A DNA stretch of 64,000 bases, taken from assembly GCA_963402885.1 (NCBI GenBank), contig OY727102.1, positions 8,680,001 through 8,744,000 on the forward strand. The letters are read 5' to 3'. The notes beneath the pieces were generated by a model. The model was not told the origin of the DNA and searched no databases. It saw only the letters and a program-made list of their open reading frames with translations. Source of the stretch: Antedon bifida (taxonomy: Eukaryota; Echinodermata; Crinoidea; Comatulida; Antedonidae). A program made the translations under genes and the position numbers. Each line of letters begins with the position of its first letter. Within the stretch, counting starts at the first letter, position 1. Positions 1-13,600 of the stretch are shown here, one piece after another.

Positions 1-104
1 ACATAAAAATTCGACACTTTTTTTGCATTTCATAGAATGTATGTATTTTAGTAAGATTATTTATATTGACAGGTAGGTATTTCTGAATACAACATAAAAT
101 ATTG

Positions 105-1567
105 TTAAAAAATGTTAAAATGTAAAAAAATATATATTGTGTTAAAAAACTTTTCATTAAATATTATTTTTCATAAGTATACATTTTTTTATAATTCTAG
201 TATTTAAATTTATAATTATAATCATAAATATTATTTTAATTGATTTTTAAACCGCTAAAAAAAAAAGAATTTCAGACGTAGACTCGGCCCCGCCTACAAG
301 TTAAGTTATATAGGCCTAAGCCTAAGGATACATTCTGCCTAAGAAATATCGGGACGAAAGCAGACAAATTTTAAATTTAACTAAGTACTTCAATAGTAAT
401 GTTAACATTCAATTTTATTTCCCTTTTGATTATTCTAACCGTAAGTTGCACTTTAAATTGAAATACGGAAAAAAGTTTAGGCCAAGAAACAGCGTATCTG
501 CCACTTATATAGAATGGGTTATGGCCGCCGCATAGCAAATTTAAAGCTTCTTGATAAATACTCCACTTATTAAATCATTTAATAAATCGTTTAAATTGAC
601 GTTTCAAAGCAAATATTCCACGAGAAACGACATTTTCTGACATGCCTTGTGTGCTAGGAAGACTAGTTCAAAAAATGGAACAGTCCACTGCAGCGGTGTC
701 CAATCATTAGAGTGCATACCTCCGCCTACTGTAAAATTCTCCTACACAAGATTTCACCGTAAAAAATTATTTTTTTATTTGTGTCTTAATGCTGTGTGTG
801 ATTAGGCTAATTTTACTACAACCATGTGTATGTGAATGGTTATGGTCCAGAATTGGGACCCTGGTCCGGATTGTCTCTATAATTTAATGGAGTGGTCCTT
901 GACCACATATCTATCTGTATTTTCATTTTGGTAAAGATCTTGCAATAACTTTTTGAGTAATCCTGCTAACAAACAAACACACGCGATCGACTACATATAC
1001 CTCCTTGGCGGAGTTAAATTAACGCGCTAATACATGCACATTGCCTGGACGATGGTAATTTAGTAATAAGCGGAGAAATTAATGAATTTTTCAGTGGTTG
1101 GTAAAAAAATATGATGTGGTTTATCAAACATAAATATAAATTAGCTTCAATTCAATACTAAATTAGCCAGATTAAAAAGAGAAAGACTAAAACATTTGAG
1201 GCAAATGTAAATAATATTAATAACCGATTTACATATCAAAATAAAGAGTATTTAAAGCCTGATAACATTTAACAAAAATTACTCCACCACCTATTATGGA
1301 CCTTGTGCGATCGTGTTTTGAAAATAAAATATTGTTTAAATTTTAAAAAATATATATTGTGTGGGTATTGTTTCTGTTTATTAAATATTATTTTTCGTAG
1401 GTATACATTTTTTTATAATTCTAGTATTTAAATTTATAATTATAATCATAAATATTATTTTAATTGATTTTCGAACAGCTAAAAATAAGAATTAAACCCG
1501 TTCGTTTCCATTTTGTGCGTAGACTCGGCCGCGCCTACAAGATAAGTTATATAGGCCTAAGCCTAAT
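105..1567. repeat. Direct repeats (~225 bp) flanking a ~1-kb repeat unit
   Basis: Positions 128-330 and 1335-1567 match closely, sharing aaaatatatattgtgt, a long AT-rich block and then a GTAGACTCGGCC(C/G)CGCCTACAAG stretch with TATAGGCCTAAGCCTAA. They bracket a unit (327-1,330) that recurs in inverted orientation at 16,415-17,278. The direct repeats are reminiscent of terminal repeats, but no primer-binding site or coding region is visible. This stretch is 3'-ward intron of DENND4. Confidence 0.6.
711..1017 (+). mobile_element. RTE-type non-LTR retrotransposon or SINE tail insertion
   Basis: Ends with GCTAACAAACAAACACACGC then CCTCCTTGGCGGAG, a 3' end I associate with RTE-type retroelements. 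It interrupts the ~1-kb repeat: the inverted copy near 16,820-16,870 runs straight through the matching point and lacks these ~300 bases. No open reading frame. Confidence 0.5.
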
Positions 1568-1606
1568 GCTAAATTAGTTTTACTGTATAAGATGATTTTA
1601 ATTTAC

Positions 1607-4600
1607 CTGGGCCATCAAACCTAGAGGCGGCATCCTTGGTCCTCATGTTAGGTTGTTGTGTGATGGGCAGTAGATATTGTTGATACCCCTTCAGCATGGA
1701 TGCCATGAAAACAAGGAATGCCTCTTGGATGCATAATTCCATGCGAGCCTGTAGAATAAATTATGTTGATTAATTATTACATTATAGATGTATATAGAGA
1801 TATCCTAAAGTTGTATTATATTGGTTATTTTAACTACTGGCCTATTGGTACTTTTTTCACGCTGCTGCTCTAGCCCGCTACGTCACAAGAGATGACGTAA
1901 TCCGATATAAAGCAAGCAGCAGTTTTAGTACTGAGAGACTGACATTTTTGCGAAAATGGAAACTCCACTATAATTTATAGGTCCCAGCTGCTAGACCCAA
2001 AAAACGTCTGGGAAAAGAGTCTAACGGTTGAATGAAAAATCACAAAGCATTTCTGGTATTTATGAGTCCCATTATATTATATAATACTGTAAATCAAAAC
2101 AGTCCATGAAAGTTTTTGTTTGTACCATGGAACTATAATTATAGTTCCATGTTTGTACTAAAGTGACAGAAATTGAGTCTGTATTTCATATCTAAGTTAT
2201 TCACTTCTGTAACAAAAAAATATTTATTCACATATAAAAAGAGAAAAGAAACGTTTAATTATAACTCAAAAACCATTGTCTGACAGACAATTTAAGTATT
2301 TTTTGCTTTAAATTACATTTTTTCAGGTAAAATAACTATTATGTGACAATAAAATGACACATTCAAAAACAAATTTGAAATAAAAAATATTTTTCAGAGG
2401 GACAAAATATCTTTAAAACTGTTACGTCTATAAGCGAGCAGCGTTTTTTGTAAGAAATATTTCTTGTTTATCCTATATTTTGAAATATTATTATTATTAT
2501 TTTATTATTATATTATATTTTGAATGTTAAATTTTCAATTGGACCTTAGGATCTTGGGTGAACCTGGTGCTCCACAGGTTTTGCAACATGTTAAAGTTCA
2601 CTGACTGACTCTAAAGCTCTATCAAACTTGTGACAACAAATGTGATGTGCCTATATATGGATGATGTCATATCACTAGCATATTTGGGCACATCACACTG
2701 TTTTGTCAAACTAGTTTGATAGTGTAGACAGAGCTTAAGGTTTTACAGAATTTATCTAGCAACTTACCTGTTTCTTTTTGCGACTAAAATCAAGGTCAAT
2801 GGGTGCTATCTCAACAGCCAGATCATCTGATACGCCATCCCACACGTTGGATTGACACAGCTCCATGTACAAAGTTTCCAACCTTGTGTGTAAACGTCTT
2901 GCCAGCTTCTATTTAACAAATAAAGTATAACAAAATTAAATAAAAATGACTTAGGCAAAATCAATGACATAAAATAAAGTTTAAATTATTCTTACTAAGC
3001 ATGTTTGATAAAATAATAGAAGAATTAAAGGATGCGAGTTACAAAAGTCCAAATTAAATTACAAATAAAAATGTGTTTTCTAACCTTTGGAAGCATTTTC
3101 CAATTTTGTCCTTTTCGGTCATCACTCCTGTGATAAAAATAACTGTGTTTATACAGTATATAAACTTATAAATTAAAAATGAAATGAAAGTATGATGTAT
3201 ATAGTACAATGATAGTTTAGCTACTATGTATTCATTTCTAAAGAAAATAAGAAACAGTGAAAATGACATTATAATATGTGTTAACAGACCTCCCAGCTTG
3301 GAAAAATAAATTTATTATTATTAAAATTGACATCTATAATAGTAAACATAGGTATGCCAGGCCCTAGTATTAGTAGAAATTATCAATGTTATACATTAAG
3401 TGATATTTTTTTTTCAAATCAAAACAAAAAAACAAAACCAGGGGAAGTTTCACCGGGAGAGCTGCAGATAAAAAATATCGGGAGATGAAAAATTAGTACT
3501 GGAGTATGTTTATATCTGATTGGATGTATACAGATTGCAGACAACAGGCTAAGCTGTTAATACATTAGTTTATTGGTGAAGTTATTTTAGCTACATATGA
3601 ATGTATAATGCGATATTAACATTGATATATTGCCATTTAGATAGTAGACGATAGAGAAATTGACTTGCAGAATAGCTTCGTGATCAAACAAAGTGTCCCC
3701 TTTATAGAGATGCGTCCTGAATTGGGGTGTCCTAAAGGGAGGGACCTACTGCAAAGTGATAATTCTTAACAAATGAACAGTCACAGTTTGAATCTTGGGT
3801 GATTTACACCTATAGAATTCTTAAATTGACTGCAAACTTTTTATTCTTTTCCCCTTTTTTGCAGTAAGTTACTTGATTGTATTTAAAGTAACACATTTTT
3901 TATTTTTAATAGCTAGAGTAAGAGTGCTAGAGTAAGAGCATCAGAGTGAGAGTATATCAGAGTGAGAGTATATCAGAGTGAGAGAACGTCTTTAACTAAC
4001 ATTATCATGCATGGCAAAACAAATATTTAAATTTTACTTACTGCAGTAGACTGTTGGTATCGATATCAACACAAGTCACGTCAGAAGGTGCTTCATAATT
4101 GTCAAAATAACGAGAATCAACACCTACGATAAACGGAAGTGGCGCACTGAGGACACCACACAGGGTCAAAGGGCAAAGTGGAATATAAGGACACTGCCAT
4201 AGAAATGGAAATATCATCTGGGGAAAAAATTAAAAAATACAAATAATAATGTAATATAAAATATCAATGGTTAAAAAATAAAATTTAACTAACTTGAGTA
4301 CTTCAAAATGACCTATGTAAGCAATGGTATGTTGCCAGAAAAGTTACATTTTCACAATAAAATGTAGTATATGGGTAAAACTAAATAGAAAGCACCCAAA
4401 CAGGCTAATAGAGCACATAGTTGATTTATATCTGTGGTTATGAAACATAGAATTACTTACTCCATAAGCACTAAATAAGGAAATGTTTAAATTAGATAAA
4501 GGTATTAAAGGAAATTATTTCAATAAGCATCAGGGGGTAAACAATACAATTGCAACAGGATATTAATAATGAAACATAATATTAAACTAAAACACATGAT

Positions 4601-7600
4601 TAGTTAATTAAAACCATAATGTTATTAATTACCATTGATACAGCTTCTGCAACACTAGTGAGCAAGGCTGGTCGCAGAGAATGTAGTAACATCTTATGTT
4701 CTAATAAAACATACACTAATAGATTCATACAATTATCTGGGCCTAGGTTTCGAAGTAATGCACAGAAGGATGCCCCACTCAGAGGTATTGCTGTCATCCT
4801 AGGCTGCGTCAGTATCATTTGATCATGTGCAAGCTGTAATATAGAAAACATATTCATTTTCAAGAAATTCAAATGTTAGACTTTATTGTGGATCAGTGTA
4901 TACATATATGGACATAGCATAGCTCTATTTTATGACAGCAGAAACAGCACAAGTTTTCAATAACTGGTTAAACGGCAACCTGAAAATAACGCAATTTAGG
5001 TTTAGAACACCATTTAACCGGTTATCTCTACACAATTTTTATCTGAAACGCAAAATAACGGTTATTTGAAACAAAAGAAGAAAACTTACTGGAACTAGAA
5101 TCCTAGGTCTCTGTGGTGTTGGAAATGGAACCTCATGAATAAAGTGTGCAATATATCTGTGTAATTAAAGAAATTAAATATAAAAGATATTTGTGTAAAT
5201 CACTTGGACCAAAAAAGGCATTTAAATTAGCTTAATTAGCCGTTTGTATAATTTTTGATTAATTAATGGGAACATCTCTACAAGACGTTGAATCGTTGGA
5301 AAACACAGAATTAGCCTAGATGAGTTCCAGTTGCCTGTCGAAGTTTTGCAATGGTATCGCTAACCTGGCTAGGCCTAGGCCTGTTAGTATTAGGCTAGGC
5401 CTAGGCATGTTAGTAGTAGGCTAGGCCTAGGTGCTTTAGCCTTGCTAGGCATAGGATTATTTAGTCGTTTGTTGACATAATTAACACTACAGTAGGTGTG
5501 TTTATAAAATCCAAATAAATATAATATTTAATATATTATTAAAAACCAAATCAATGTGAATAAAATGTACGCCTAGGCCTACTATTTTCTTCAATCTGAT
5601 TCAAATGATAGGAATCTATTTAGATGTTATATAAAACAAATAATGAATGTTTTATATTCGCCTCGTTGAAATATAACCTTTCATCATTCACCTCATGCCA
5701 TTTTTTGTACCATTACACTCATAAACATTCATTATTTGTATACTGTTTAGTGTATTCTTGCCATTTGATTGATTAAGTATCATGTGCTAAATATATATAT
5801 AATGGTGATAATAACAATGATCATGTTTTTGTAAACACGTAAAGAATTTGCTGCCATGCAAGGTAAATCGTCATCGAAAATCAACCTGTATTGTGTGCCG
5901 TCTATAACTGATCTATTTTGGATCCAAAATTGAAGCAGCGGATTACTTGAATAAAAGTTATAGCAGCTGTGTTATTATACAGATATTGACTGCTTAGAGG
6001 TGTATTATAACATTTGAGATCTTCCAATTATTTTTTTCTTGAGGGAAAATATAGTCCTGGACCTGGTTACAAAATTTGGTGAAAATTAGGAAGATGAATT
6101 AATACATTCTTGTCTCTAAACATTTAAAACTAACCTTTCAATTGGTATTTCATGAGGGCCCGATATTGACAAACGGTATAAAAATGAAAGAAACTTCTTA
6201 AATGGATCAAAGAAAGGCCAACGAGAAAGTAGACAGACAGCCTTATTTGTATTGATACTATAACCATCTTCTTTCTTTTGCTTTATGTTCAAGGCTACTG
6301 CTTGTTGAGGTGTAAGGCTTTCTTCTGGGTAACTTTCATAAAATGTAACAGCAGCACCATATATCTAAAGGAAGAAATGCTAAAATCAATCAATTGCTGA
6401 AATTTCCACTTGGATTGAGAAGAATAGCAAGTGTTTGTTGTGGTTCCACTTAGGGGGCAACTCTATGACGTAGCGACACAAAGTGTCTTAATAAAATAAC
6501 CTTGTATATCACAGGTTGGAACCGAAAAACATAAGCAGATGCAACCGTGTGGAAATGATCTTTTACGCCGCTTAAGTCAGTCTACAGAAAATCAAATCAG
6601 TTTGAATTCAAGTAACAACGTAAGGCAAATTGAAACGTCGCAAACATACGTATTTAATTACTGGTTTAACGTAAACAATTGTATACAAATAAAAGTGTTA
6701 AAATTTGAAGAGCGGATTCAGCTTGTACAGTATGGTATATTTACTAATGTGTGTTCGCATGAATTGTTGTATAAGCGTTAAACCATACCTTTTCACCAGA
6801 GCTATCAGTAAGAATGAATGTTGAGAACACTGGTAATGGATGCATTCTATCCTTAGCCCAGCATTCAATCACAGCACCCATGGGTAGGCAAAACCTTGCC
6901 ACAGAATCTGGCAGGTTGAACGATTCATGGTCTTCTAATGGATATCGACTCAATGTTTCTAGAAAAGAACAAGTTATTGGCAGATTTTTAATCATTGAAT
7001 AATAATTTACAAATAATGAAAGTTTAATAGTTAGATGGTGAAAATATTTCCCGAGTTGAAACATTGACTGTCATGAGTTGAAAAATAGACTATTTTCAAC
7101 TCGGCTGGGGCTAATTCCAAATGACATGTGATGCGTAATTAAACAATCAAATTGCAAGGATACAGTCAGATATGTTATATAATATAAATAGAACTATATA
7201 AAATATATTATTCAAACTTTATGTGTAGTTTGTAGTGTTTCTTATTTCATAATTGTCAACTTAACTAATAACTTGTAAATTGTATTTTAAGACCACTTAT
7301 ATTGATCATTACACAATAAACCAATATTTAATAACGACTAAAAAAAAAGAGGTTGACACAATTTTTACCTGCTTGACACGTAACTGAATCACTTTTTATA
7401 GCCGATTTCTTGTAGCACATGTAAACATCTGATCCAACCACTGCACCTTTGTTTAAATTCTTGTTAATTTTACAAAATGCATGCGGGGGTGATTCTCCCT
7501 ATATAAATGAAAAATAAACTTATTATTTGTACCAAATTCAAATAAAGAATATTAAGTAGCTAATAAAAATTGGAAACATATAAAATTGTTTGATCTTTTT

Positions 7601-10600
7601 ACCGTATTTATTCAAATCCGTCAGGGGCGTTTTTAGTAGGGTTTTTAGGGGACATTTACTCGGAGGAGGTGTTTATTCGGAGAAGGCATTCATTTTTGTT
7701 GGTGTAATAAGATTCAAGATTCAAGAAATTTTATTTGTCCATAAAAATGGAAATTCACTTTGCTTGGTAGATTAAAACAACAATAAAAAACAAACAAACA
7801 TTTTTGCAACAATTTAAAACGTGCTGTATTATAACAGATTAAAATACAAGATAAAGAGTTAAAAATAAAAAAAAAACTGTTAAAAATGTAAAACTATTTA
7901 AAAATTGGATTTATCGTCTTACATTAGAATTAAAAATATGAATTAATAATATCAAGAAGTGATAAAATATAGTAAAAATTGTATCAAAGTGATTGATAAA
8001 TTGTAGATCATGTCAATCAATGAATTTTACTACAAATAGAAATGTGTTCTTATACAGTATTTAGTATATATGCATATGTTTATGTGAATAATAGTTCATA
8101 CAACACAAACAAACCTTATTTGCAAGGATAACACAAATATCATATACTGCTAGAGCATTTTGTGGCGATGTTGTGTGCGCCCTTCTATATGTAATATAAG
8201 CACGCTGGCCTCCTACGCCTATACGACTATTGTTTACATTTGCTGGGTGACCAGTAGGCGTCGTGCTGATTATTTCACATCCATTCATTACACGTTCCTT
8301 TCCTTCATATAAAATTCTAAATGGAAAAAGTGAGATCAAACATTTAAATTATTTATTGGAAGATAATTTTAATACCTCAGTGCATTAAAACAAATTGATT
8401 TCACAACAAAAATATGAACGCAAATATACAAGGGACAAAATAACCAGGTCTAAAACTATAAAACTAGGAAAGACACCTGCATATATAGTTTACATTCTAG
8501 TCATTTTGATGCACTATGTTTATGGATGCGTTCAATACTGTAGCAAAAATTTGTATAAAAAAAAAAAATACGTTCTCTGTATAGATAATCATTCTGTGAG
8601 TGGGAATAGCTGACTAAACCATTAGGGGTTAGGAAAGATAAAACTTGATAGTTGTACCACATAAATAGTATAGTTGCCAGGTGTTAATTTCAAGTCTTTC
8701 AACTGCAATTTGAGCAATTTATAGGTTTGCATAACCTACCCTATATCAGTGAGTGGAGGTTTGTCAAATCCTCTTTTGATGCAGAGATAAATGTTCAGAC
8801 TGCCGATGCAGCCATGACTGAGGTCTGCTGGGAAACCTGTAGGTGTGGTTTCTATACAAGTAAATCCAGCAGGTACCTACAAAACAAAAATTGAGTTGAG
8901 TTGTTAGTACATCAATAACATTTATAGTAAAGTCTTGTACATAACTTGCAATTTATATTTTTATTTTAAATATTATATATATTTCTCAAATTCATAAATA
9001 TTTTTTTCAACATCAATAAACATGGACACGGTGTTCTGTTACGTAGGTAACTATTGCAAATAAAAACAAACTAATACAAATTATAACATCTGTTTGATTG
9101 ACTTATTTGATAAAATAATTTGATACACATCTATGCATGCAATGTATCCAACATTTAATCCATATGTAGTGTCAGAACTGTTTAAAACTCATTCCATAAT
9201 AGTCTTCTCAGTTTATTTTAACAGTAAAAACAGTTTTAAAAAATAAAAACAATAAAAACCTAAACAAATATGGAAAAATGAATTTAAAATAAACTCTGCT
9301 AAGCTTAACATAACATACAATAGTTAACTATCATTCATGCTAAATTACACATTTTTCTGATATTTTTTTTGTTGTACAAGATTACATAAATTGATAAAAC
9401 TAGAGGGTGAGCTCGCTTCGCTTGCTCCCCCTCTAGGCAAGTGTAGACGATGGTTCTCGGAATGATAATGACTTGGGTAAAAAGGTTTAGAAGACATTCT
9501 GGCCTGGACGATTTTGGTCGGTTACCATTATTGAAATGCTTTTGATATTCGTAAAACTAAACCTACTCACTAACCTGTTTCACAGTGTCTTAGATGATTA
9601 ATAGCGTTTTACGTATAGTGTTTATCGTAGATATGAAATATATAATTAGTTTAATTGATGTTTTATTGGGGAGGATTTTAATTTTACTTTGCAGTGCTTA
9701 CATCAGTTTACATGAGGGATACTGTACCTACAAGTCCTATTGTATCATCGTATTCAGGATTGTCAACGTTGGACCACCCGCATCAGGCGATCTACAAACA
9801 CCATGCCGAGCCGCCAAATTAAAACGGTGTTTAGTCTCGGCAGCCGCCCAACCGTATCGAATGATCTCGTCGTTGAAGTTTTAATTAGAAATTAGAAAAC
9901 AAACCAAATCTCACGCAAAAAAAATTGCAAAATATTAAAAACAATTAAAATTTTAAAAATGTAAATGAAAAACAAAAACAAAAAAGCACACACACAAATA
10001 AAATGATTCCAAAGTCGTGTTTCCACAAAATATGTGATATAAGTAATAAGTCCGAGCGCATCATCTAATTTCGGGTAGTGAGTGCATTTTCTGTGTTGAT
10101 TTTAAAGTCTTTTATTATTCCAATACTCACATCTATAACTTATATTATATAATTATATTTTATCATTAAAATGTTTTAATCTGCCGATTTTTTGGAGAAA
10201 TTGTTATAGTTTTATAGAATACAGTAAAGATAAAAGTGTCACATTTTATATCTTATTTGTTTTGTGTATTTGCATTGTATTTCAGTAATAATAAACGGCT
10301 ACTACCTGTAAGGAAACATGTTTCTGTACTGTATGGTAATAATTAATTAAAATAATATTTAATTATTTTCCTATCTACAGACCATTTTCAAATTTCTCTC
10401 AATATATTCTAGCAATACTTTAAAATTCATAAAACAGTGGTTCTTTTTGAACTTCAGATTACGGACGTACGTAACACTTCCAAGTGTATTTAAATATAGT
10501 GTAAAATGTTGTATTTAATTTTGTTACAATGAATTTTACTGACCGCATACATTGCATATTTATAGCATTTAGCCTACCATGACTTTCTTTCAATCCTTTG

Positions 10601-13600
10601 TGTACAAATGGAATTAAAACATAAAACATGAGACTTCAATTGCAATTCTTGCATACTATGTTTTCTTGGCGCGGTTGTAGTAAATTTCTAAATACAGTAG
10701 AACCTCCATTTTACGTACGGTACGGGACCGAAAGGCGTACGTAAAACAAGGGATTCGTAAAATCAAGGTTGACCTTAAATTGACCCCCAAATACGTAGAT
10801 CGTAGCTAAAAAGGCTGCCGTGTATTGCCTACAGCATGCAGGTGGTCACTAGATTAGCTAGGCCCTTCCTAGGCCTAGCCTAGACTAATCTAGGCCAGGC
10901 TAGCAGGCCTAGCAAGATGTGAGGCCTAGAAAAGTACATTATATACAGGCTGTGCGATTTAGTTTAAATAAAGTGTTATAAATAAAATATCAATGTTCTT
11001 GTAATGTATTTTCTATCAATAAAAACATTCACTGCTGTAGGGGAATGCACATGAGCTCCTCACAGCCATGGCTTTGTGCTTTGTTGTTGTTAAATTGCAC
11101 CCTCAATGTAAGAAAATGATGACGTCATCGGTCATTTTAAGCGTACGTAAAATCAAGGGAACGTATAATCAGGGTACGTAAAACGAAGGTTCTACTGTAC
11201 CATATTTTATCCACAAATTTGGTATGTTATGAGCGCTGTTTCCGCTGCAAAAAATATACCGTATATATACGGTATTCAAAAAATACCATATTAAATACAG
11301 TATTTACTTGGCAGCAGAAACAGTGCCTATTACTCGAAGACAAAACATTGATAATTAAAACCAACCATGACTTTACTATATTCAATTTTATATAAATAGA
11401 CAATACTGTCATTGTAATGTTTTAATGTGTTTTTAATAGCTTCATTTTCATCAAAGAATCTTTTTAACAAATCTTTAATGATTGTTGAAATTTTGTTTTG
11501 CAGTAGTTTTCTGAAAATAAAATTGTCTAATCAAATAAACAACAACTGTGTGTAATATGTTGTAGAATGATTGTCAATAATCACATGACAATATACCATC
11601 TGTTGATAACTATTTATTAATCTGAATTTATCACATAGTATATAATAAAGTAATAAGATTGTTCTATCTATATTTACATTTGATATAGCCAATCAAATCA
11701 TAAATTTACATTTTCATAATTATTGCATCATGTTTTGTGGTGTTTAATTTGTTTCATTACTAATAATACAATACACTATTGTGCTACAAGTGCTATTAGA
11801 GATACTATTTGAATGACATTATTGAGTATTGTCTGGTTTATAAATCACATGAATCATGATATTAACAATTACTGGCATGAGTATATAAGCTATAATGTTC
11901 ATACTCCATAGTTTCTATTGAGCAATTTTGAGCGGTTTTGAATACCGTATTTTTCAACGGCTTTTTTCTTGCCAGCAGAAATGGGTCTCCACAAAAAAAC
12001 CACAAAAAAGAACCGATCTTAAAAACGGTTTCAAAAACCCCAATTAATTCCGGTCTCGATCGTGACCCCAAAAACTGAACTCTACTGCACTGGGACGATT
12101 GCAGTCAACTCGCATTCAAAACCGCGCGATAAGACCTAGGCCTAGTCATTTTTATTCTCTAGATAGTGAGTATTTTATTTAACTAAAAATGTGGACCAAT
12201 GCAATTACAATACGAGGTTCGTAATAAATATGTGGGAAGAAGAAAAGATGAGGGGGAGGCGGAAGAAAGACTGACAAGTTTATAAGAATATTGTAAAGCT
12301 TGTGAAAGACGAGTTCGACTTGATAATATCGGAGGGTGCGACGTACGTATACTTTAACCAAGGAACAAAATAGAATGTCAGGTAATAATGGATTTACCTG
12401 CCCCTTCTATGACGAACTGGATGAAATTCTTGGGAATTGCGCTATGCGAAAAAAAAAGTAAACATAAACTCGATCCAATCGCGCTTCCACCTAATGAACT
12501 GCATTGTGGTATATAATAACGTCATTCATAACGAACGAACATGGACGGAACCGGTTTTATTGGAGTAAAAATTGAGCTGCAACGCGATCTTTATTTATCT
12601 TTATTCAACTGCGGAAACCGGTTTCCAAGAAAACCGTTCTTTTTTTATTTTTCAATAAAAACAGGCCCTTATATTATATATTATCACGGATGCTTCTTAT
12701 CTCTCTCTTCTGTATTTTTTGTAACCATGTTAAAGGGCTGAGACAAGTTTACTTCTAGGTTGGTCCTCATTTTATAGTACTGTATTATTTGTATGGCATT
12801 TGATGAAATAAATGTTTGTTGAATTTGAATTTGAAAGGTAGACCTAAATATTATTATTATATATACGATCGACGATAAATTGATAAACATACATTTTTCT
12901 TAGATAAAATTTTAAGTTTTTATTCTAGAACTATTATATAGGATAACCATTTATTCTGCCTTCGATAAAAATATTTTCAAAAATCAATCAAATTATGTCA
13001 TGAACAATAAAATGTGTTCAAAATATTATTTTCATCAAAGGTTCTAAAATAAAAACTGTTATAATTTCTTTTGTTTTATGTAAGAAACTGCATATTTACT
13101 GTTATTGTCTTACTGTAAATGCGTCTTAAAGGACAACTTGACCGAGGACCATATTTTAATAACGTATAGGGATGTACATCCACCTTACAGCCGTCACCGT
13201 AAAAGTGTTTCTTCCAAGTACCAGACTAAACATTTTGGCAAATTTAAGCCTAATACAGGTCAAATTAGCAATTGAAGTGACGGTACCTATCTCTTGTATG
13301 TTAACAGCAATGAAAACTCATAAGGTAGATTTTGCGATGCACTTGTGACGTCACAGCAAATTATGACGGAGGCTGTACAGCGCATGCGCCGATATCCTTA
13401 ATCTCACGATTGTTCTGAAATCATATGTACATTCCTAATAGTAAATTGTTAAAATATGGTCCTTGGTCTAGTTGTCCTTTAACACTACTTTTTACTCTTA
13501 CTCACTACCGCCACCAAGTTGTCCCAGACTTATCTAATGCAATTACAATAATAAAGTATCATTTATTTGAAATATTTTATTAACTTTATGTATGCACAAA

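Noticed and set aside
4619-4822. Plus-strand frame opposite a DENND4 exon
   Set aside because: Antisense shadow; the minus strand has the conserved DENN motif LRNLGPDN and correct splice sites.
9594-9884. 96-codon plus-strand frame in DENND4 intron 1
   Set aside because: No domain, no splice context, low-complexity start; probably a chance or repeat-derived frame.
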